From contig NZ_CP081958.1 in NCBI RefSeq assembly GCF_019823105.1, positions 1,984,001 through 2,048,000 of the forward strand: 64,000 nt of DNA, read 5' to 3'. The translations under genes were made by a program, and so were the position numbers. Source of the DNA: Halobaculum magnesiiphilum (GTDB lineage Archaea > Halobacteriota > Halobacteria > Halobacteriales > Haloferacaceae). Positions 60,356 to 64,000 of this stretch are shown here, piece after piece. Position 1 is the stretch's first letter, and the number at the start of each line of letters is the position of its first letter. Below the pieces are notes generated by a model that saw only the letters and a program-made list of their open reading frames with translations, searched no databases and was not told the origin of the DNA.

Positions 60356-61216
60356 CTACTCGCCCGGCACCGCGACCGCCCGCACGTCGGGCAGCCCGAG
60401 CGTCCGGCCGCGCCATCCCCCGTCGGCGTACACCCGGGCCTCGCCGCCGTCGGTGACCGCGACGAGGTGTCGGCCCGCGAACGCGGCGTCGACGACGCCC
60501 GACTCGTCGTGGCGGACCCACTCGGTCGCGGTCGCGTCGGGGCGCTCGAACACCGCCGCGTCGGTGGCGGCGACCGCGCGTTCGCCGTCCGCGTCGGCGA
60601 CGACACAGCGGAACGCTCCGCCCTCCGTGAGGGTTCCGGGGTCACCGCCGTCGCCGCCGGCGTCGAGGTCGCGCATCCAGCCGTTGCCGAGGGTGTACAG
60701 CGCGTCGCCGGTCACCGCCAGCGGGACCCCGCGGTCGCTCACGTCCCTGGCGTCGTCGAGGCCGGCGTACTCCAGTTCGCCGTCGGTCAGGCGGTGGACG
60801 CCGTCGCCGGCGGCGACGAGTCGGCCGTCCAGCCGGCGGGGGTCGTCGACGGCGCCGACGGCGGTCCACGCGCTGTCGTGCTCGTCGTTGTCGCCGTCGG
60901 CAGCGTCGCCGCCGAGCAGCGAGACGGTGCCGTCGGGCGCCGCCGCGAGCACGCCGTCGCCGGCGACGCTCACCGCGACCGCGGGGCCGTGTCCCGTCGG
61001 CTCGAAGTCGCCGACGAGCACGTCCTCCGCGGTGGCGACGGCGACGGCGTCGCCGCGGGCGGCCACGTCCCGGGCGTCACAGCGGTGTTCGAACCCGAAC
61101 TCGCCCACGAGGTCGCCCGACAGCGAGACGCCCACGACGCCCATCGAGGAGGCCGCGAGCGCCCGCACCACGTCGTCGCGCTTCGTGAACACGCGCTTCT
61201 CGGCGATGGTCGGCAT
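60356..61216 (-). CDS. Beta-propeller protein of the HVO_0234 type
   Basis: A 286-aa protein made of repeated short strands (VVGVSLSGDLVG..., AVAVATAEDVLVGDF, GVLAAAPDGTVSLL, PLAVTGDALYTLGNG, LVAVTDGGEARVYADGG), consistent with a beta propeller. The start MPTIAEKRVFTKRDD resembles the haloarchaeal HVO_0234 family as I remember it. No catalytic residues. Located upstream of prs on the same strand with a 145-bp gap. Confidence 0.75.
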   Translation of the reverse strand: MPTIAEKRVFTKRDDVVRALAASSMGVVGVSLSGDLVGEFGFEHRCDARDVAARGDAVAVATAEDVLVGDFEPTGHGPAVAVSVAGDGVLAAAPDGTVSLLGGDAADGDNDEHDSAWTAVGAVDDPRRLDGRLVAAGDGVHRLTDGELEYAGLDDARDVSDRGVPLAVTGDALYTLGNGWMRDLDAGGDGGDPGTLTEGGAFRCVVADADGERAVAATDAAVFERPDATATEWVRHDESGVVDAAFAGRHLVAVTDGGEARVYADGGWRGRTLGLPDVRAVAVPGE

Positions 61217-61350
61217 ACGCGGGGGTGCGGCGGCCGGGCGAATAAGCCCCGCGGAGCGCTCGTCGAGGGCGTCCCGTCCGCGACGAGGCCGTTCGCGTCG
61301 CTCGGGAAGGGAGATAGGGATAAGGCTGTAGAGAAAAGATACCGCTAGCC

Positions 61351-62685
61351 ATGGTAGCAGATGACACTGAACCGAACCGGCGCGACGTACTGAGGCTGTC
61401 CGGGGCCGCGGGGCTCGCGGGACTGGCCGGGCTCGCCGGCTGTAGCACGACCGACGACCCGGCGACCGACACCGCGACCGAGGAACCGAACGGCGGCGGT
61501 GGCGGCGACGGCGACGACGAGGAGACCACCGCCGACGACGGCGGGGACGGAGACGACGGCGGGGACACCGGGCCGTACACCATCGGCATGGTCGACTCGC
61601 TCACCGGATCGCTGTCGGCGTTCGGCCAGCGCAACCAGCGCGGGAAGGACCTCGCGCTCGCCGACGTGAACGAGGTCGGCATCGGCGGACGCGACCTGGA
61701 GATCATCGTCGAGGACTCCGAGAGCCAGTCGCAGGCCGGCGTCTCGGCGGCCCAGAAGCTCGTCAACCAGGACGGCGTCCCGTTCGTCATCGGCGCCGTC
61801 GGCTCGGGCGTCTCGCTGGCGATCTACGAGTCGGTGATCCAGGGGACCGACGTGGTGCAGTTGAGCCAGAACTCCACCAGCCCGGACCTGACGGACTTCC
61901 CCGGACTGCTCCGGATGTCGCCGACGGGGAGCACCCAGTCGACGGCGCTGGCGAACATCATCGGCGAGGACGGCTACGACTCGGTCGCGCTCGCGTGGGT
62001 GAACAACGACTACGGGCAGGGGCTCGCCGAGACGTTCCGCGAGGAGTGGGACGGCGAGATCGCCTACGACCAGCCCCACGACCAGGGGCAGTCGTCGTAC
62101 TCCTCGACGGTGTCCGGGATGGCGAACTCCGGCGCGGATGCGTGGCTGTTCATCACCTACCAGCCGGAGTTCACCTCGATGGCCCAGGAGGCGTACTCCA
62201 ACGGCTACGAGGCACAGTTCTACGGCGCCGACTCCGTCCAGGGGTCGGACGTGCTCGACAACACGCCCGAGGGGAGCCTCGACGGCATGACGATCGTCGT
62301 CCCCTCCGCGGCGGTCGATCAGGACAACTACCAGGCGTTCGCCTCGGAGTTCGAGTCCGAGTACGGCGAGTCGCCGACCTCGTGGTCGGCGTTCGCCTAC
62401 GACTGCGTGGTCACGGCGGCGCTGTCGATCGCGACCGCCGACGAGTTCACCGGCGCGGCCCTCCAGGAGACCGTCCGCGACGTGACCCGGCCGGAGGGCG
62501 AGGAGGTGTTCACGTTCGCGGAGGCGATGGAGGTGCTCGGCGAGGACGGCTCGCCCGACGACATCGACTACCAGGGCGTCTCCGGCCCGATCGACTTCGA
62601 CGAGAACGGCGATCCGGTCGGGTTCCTGCAGATCCTCACCGTGGAGGACCACGAGTACGTCTCCTCGGGCACGATCGAGGGCTAA
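61351..62685 (+). CDS. Branched-chain amino acid ABC transporter substrate-binding lipoprotein (LivK type)
   Basis: A 444-aa periplasmic-binding-type protein. A Tat signal with Arg10-Arg11 (RRDVLRLSG) and a lipobox ending at Cys31 (LAGLAGC) imply export as a folded lipoprotein. A Gly/Asp/Thr-rich linker (about 32-75) leads to the two-lobed domain: YTIGMVDSLTGSLSAFGQRNQRGKD, then IIVEDSESQSQAGVSAAQKL and VFVIGAVGSGVS-like segments. Substrate might be branched-chain amino acids, amides or urea. First gene of a Liv-type operon continuing to the right edge. Confidence 0.92.
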   Translation: MVADDTEPNRRDVLRLSGAAGLAGLAGLAGCSTTDDPATDTATEEPNGGGGGDGDDEETTADDGGDGDDGGDTGPYTIGMVDSLTGSLSAFGQRNQRGKDLALADVNEVGIGGRDLEIIVEDSESQSQAGVSAAQKLVNQDGVPFVIGAVGSGVSLAIYESVIQGTDVVQLSQNSTSPDLTDFPGLLRMSPTGSTQSTALANIIGEDGYDSVALAWVNNDYGQGLAETFREEWDGEIAYDQPHDQGQSSYSSTVSGMANSGADAWLFITYQPEFTSMAQEAYSNGYEAQFYGADSVQGSDVLDNTPEGSLDGMTIVVPSAAVDQDNYQAFASEFESEYGESPTSWSAFAYDCVVTAALSIATADEFTGAALQETVRDVTRPEGEEVFTFAEAMEVLGEDGSPDDIDYQGVSGPIDFDENGDPVGFLQILTVEDHEYVSSGTIEG

Positions 62686-62691
62686 CCCTCG

Positions 62692-63639
62692 ATGTCGGTT
62701 CTCGAATATCTGGCGAACGGGCTCGTGTTCAGCAGCATCATCGTGTTGTCCAGCATCGGGCTCTCGCTGGTGTACTCGATCGCGAACTTCGCCAACTTCG
62801 CCCACGGCGACACGATGACCGTCGGCGCCTACACCGCGCTGGTGACGTTCGGCTTCGTGGGCTCGCTCGGGGCGGAGGTGCTCGGGCTGCCGCTGGGCTT
62901 CTTCCTCGCGCTGGTCGTCGGCGTCGCGGTCGCCGCGGCGGTCGCGGTGCTCACCCACAAGATCGTCTACGAACCGCTCGATGTCGGCTCGATCGGCCTG
63001 CTCATCACGTCTATCGGGGTCGCGTTCGTGTATCGCGCGATCGTCCAGCTCGGGTTCGGCACCGGGTTCCTCGAGTTCCAGATCCCGCTGTTGCGACCGA
63101 TCGACGCGCTGCTCCCGTTCGGGATCCGCATGACGCTGCACGACGTGGCGATCGTCGCCAGCGCCGTCGTGCTGGTGGCCGGCCTGCACGCCCTGCTCCA
63201 GTACACTGACCTCGGCCGGAAGATGCGCGCGACGGCGGACAACCCCTCGCTCGCGCGGGTCTCGGGGATCCGGACCGACCGGATCGAGATCTGGACGTGG
63301 GTCATCGGCGCGGGCCTCGCGGGCGCCGGCGGCGTCTTCCTCGGCCTCTACAGCAACATCTCGCCGCGGATGGGGTTCAACATCCTCCTGGTCGTGTTCG
63401 CGGCCGTCATCCTCGGCGGGATCGGATCCGTGTACGGGGCGATGGCCGGCGGCTTCCTCATCGGGATGATCAACCAGCTGACGCCGATCCTCCCGCGACT
63501 CGGGCAGGAGATCCCGTTCCTTCCCGAGCGCTTCGGCATCCCCATCGGCATCGAGTACGCGAACGCCATCGCGTTCCTGATCATGGTCGCCGTGCTGCTC
63601 GTGCGACCGTCCGGCATCGCCGGGGAGGAGGCGGTGTGA
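62692..63639 (+). CDS. Branched-chain amino acid ABC permease (LivH type)
   Basis: A 315-aa integral membrane permease with about eight segments. Family features: SIGLSLVYSIANFANFAHGD near the start, GSIGLLITSIGVAFVYRA near 98, and the cytoplasmic coupling loop DLGRKMRATADNPSLARVSGI near residue 172. It starts 6 bp after the substrate-binding gene, and its stop overlaps the start of the next permease. Confidence 0.93.
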   Translation: MSVLEYLANGLVFSSIIVLSSIGLSLVYSIANFANFAHGDTMTVGAYTALVTFGFVGSLGAEVLGLPLGFFLALVVGVAVAAAVAVLTHKIVYEPLDVGSIGLLITSIGVAFVYRAIVQLGFGTGFLEFQIPLLRPIDALLPFGIRMTLHDVAIVASAVVLVAGLHALLQYTDLGRKMRATADNPSLARVSGIRTDRIEIWTWVIGAGLAGAGGVFLGLYSNISPRMGFNILLVVFAAVILGGIGSVYGAMAGGFLIGMINQLTPILPRLGQEIPFLPERFGIPIGIEYANAIAFLIMVAVLLVRPSGIAGEEAV

Positions 63640-64000
63640 ACGTCGTCGACGGGGTCCGCGGGTGGTTCGGGGAGCTCACCCGCGCGGAACGGGGCGTGAC
63701 CGGCTTCGTGGTCGTGCTGGCGGCGCTGCTACTGGTCGGCCTCGTCACTGGCGGGCTGGCGCCGACGTACTTCCTGTACCTCGTCGGCCTCGTCGGGATG
63801 TACGTCCTGCTGTCGTTCGGGCTGAACGTGCAGTGGGGCTACACCGGGCTGATCAACTTCTCGGTCGCGGCGTTCTTCGGGATCGGCGCCTACGGGACGG
63901 CGCTGCTCACCGCCGGCAACTCGCCGGTCGGGGCCGACGGATGGCGACTCAGCCTCGCCGGCGTGGAGCTGGTGTGGGTCTCGGGAGCGCGGCTCTACGG
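63636..64000 (+). CDS. Branched-chain amino acid ABC permease (LivM type), 3' end beyond window
   Basis: GTG-initiated frame overlapping the LivH stop by 4 bp. The visible 121 codons begin MNVVDGVRGWFGELTRAE and contain two or three membrane segments and the LivM signature LSFGLNVQWGYTGLINFSVAAFFG (in shorter pieces: LNVQWGYTGLINFS). The ATPase genes would be expected further right. Confidence 0.9.
   Translation, partial: MNVVDGVRGWFGELTRAERGVTGFVVVLAALLLVGLVTGGLAPTYFLYLVGLVGMYVLLSFGLNVQWGYTGLINFSVAAFFGIGAYGTALLTAGNSPVGADGWRLSLAGVELVWVSGARLY

Overview
The window is a stretch of chromosome from a haloarchaeon (class Halobacteria, probably close to Halorubrum/Halobaculum/Haloferax; the genus cannot be fixed by reading alone). 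The DNA is very GC-rich, the proteins are rich in Asp/Glu, and many genes have an A/T-rich TATA box 25-30 nt before the start codon, as expected for leaderless archaeal transcripts. The gene content is archaeal: TFB, MCM, Hef, an RPA pair, LysW-dependent arginine synthesis, a HalOD1-type protein and an archaeal histone-like protein. Almost all of it is housekeeping DNA. No rRNA operon, CRISPR array, prophage or full insertion sequence was seen.

Layout. 0-12 kb: phosphohexomutase (cut by the left edge), flavin reductase, GIY-YIG protein, larB, a histone-fold-like protein, rpiA, a ferredoxin, Hef nuclease/helicase, an SSSCA1-type zinc protein and an XPD-like Fe-S helicase. 12-22 kb (minus strand): a complete carrier-protein arginine pathway in the order argG-argH-[gap]-argW-argX-argC-argB-argD-argE-argF. 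ArgW carries the growing substrate, ArgX attaches glutamate, ArgB/C/D convert it, ArgE releases ornithine, and ArgF/G/H finish arginine. 22-29 kb: hemC-cobA-hemD (uroporphyrinogen III and sirohydrochlorin branch), an Amt-GlnK fusion ammonium transporter, and hemL. 29-36 kb: small haloarchaeal proteins, a TrmB-like regulator, the rpa3-rpap3 pair and a ribbon-helix-helix protein. 36-45 kb: tRNA-His, a receiver-PAS protein, a site-2 protease with CBS domains, a cupin, an SF2 helicase, an SLC13-type permease and tRNA-Pro. 45-56 kb: a PD-(D/E)XK endonuclease, MCM with two inteins, a cluster ending in a MinD-like ATPase, TFB, a possible HTH protein and a second ParA-like protein that lacks the P-loop lysines. 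56-64 kb: HIT protein, uracil-DNA glycosylase, zinc-ribbon membrane proteins, PRPP synthetase, a beta-propeller protein, and the start of a branched-chain amino acid ABC transporter that runs off the right edge.

The most interesting signals lie between or inside genes. An identical AT-rich 10-mer sits exactly 17 nt upstream of the TATA boxes of both argG and argW. Arg-rich small ORFs lie ahead of argG and argW. The end of argF is duplicated, with a run of 3-nt-loop hairpins between the two copies. A 100-bp MITE-like element has perfect 12-bp terminal inverted repeats and 7-bp flanking direct repeats. A piece of the tRNA-His 3' end is repeated downstream of that gene. Two inteins interrupt the ATPase core of MCM beside a free-standing homing-type nuclease. 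A MinD-like ATPase operon of unknown function follows MCM.
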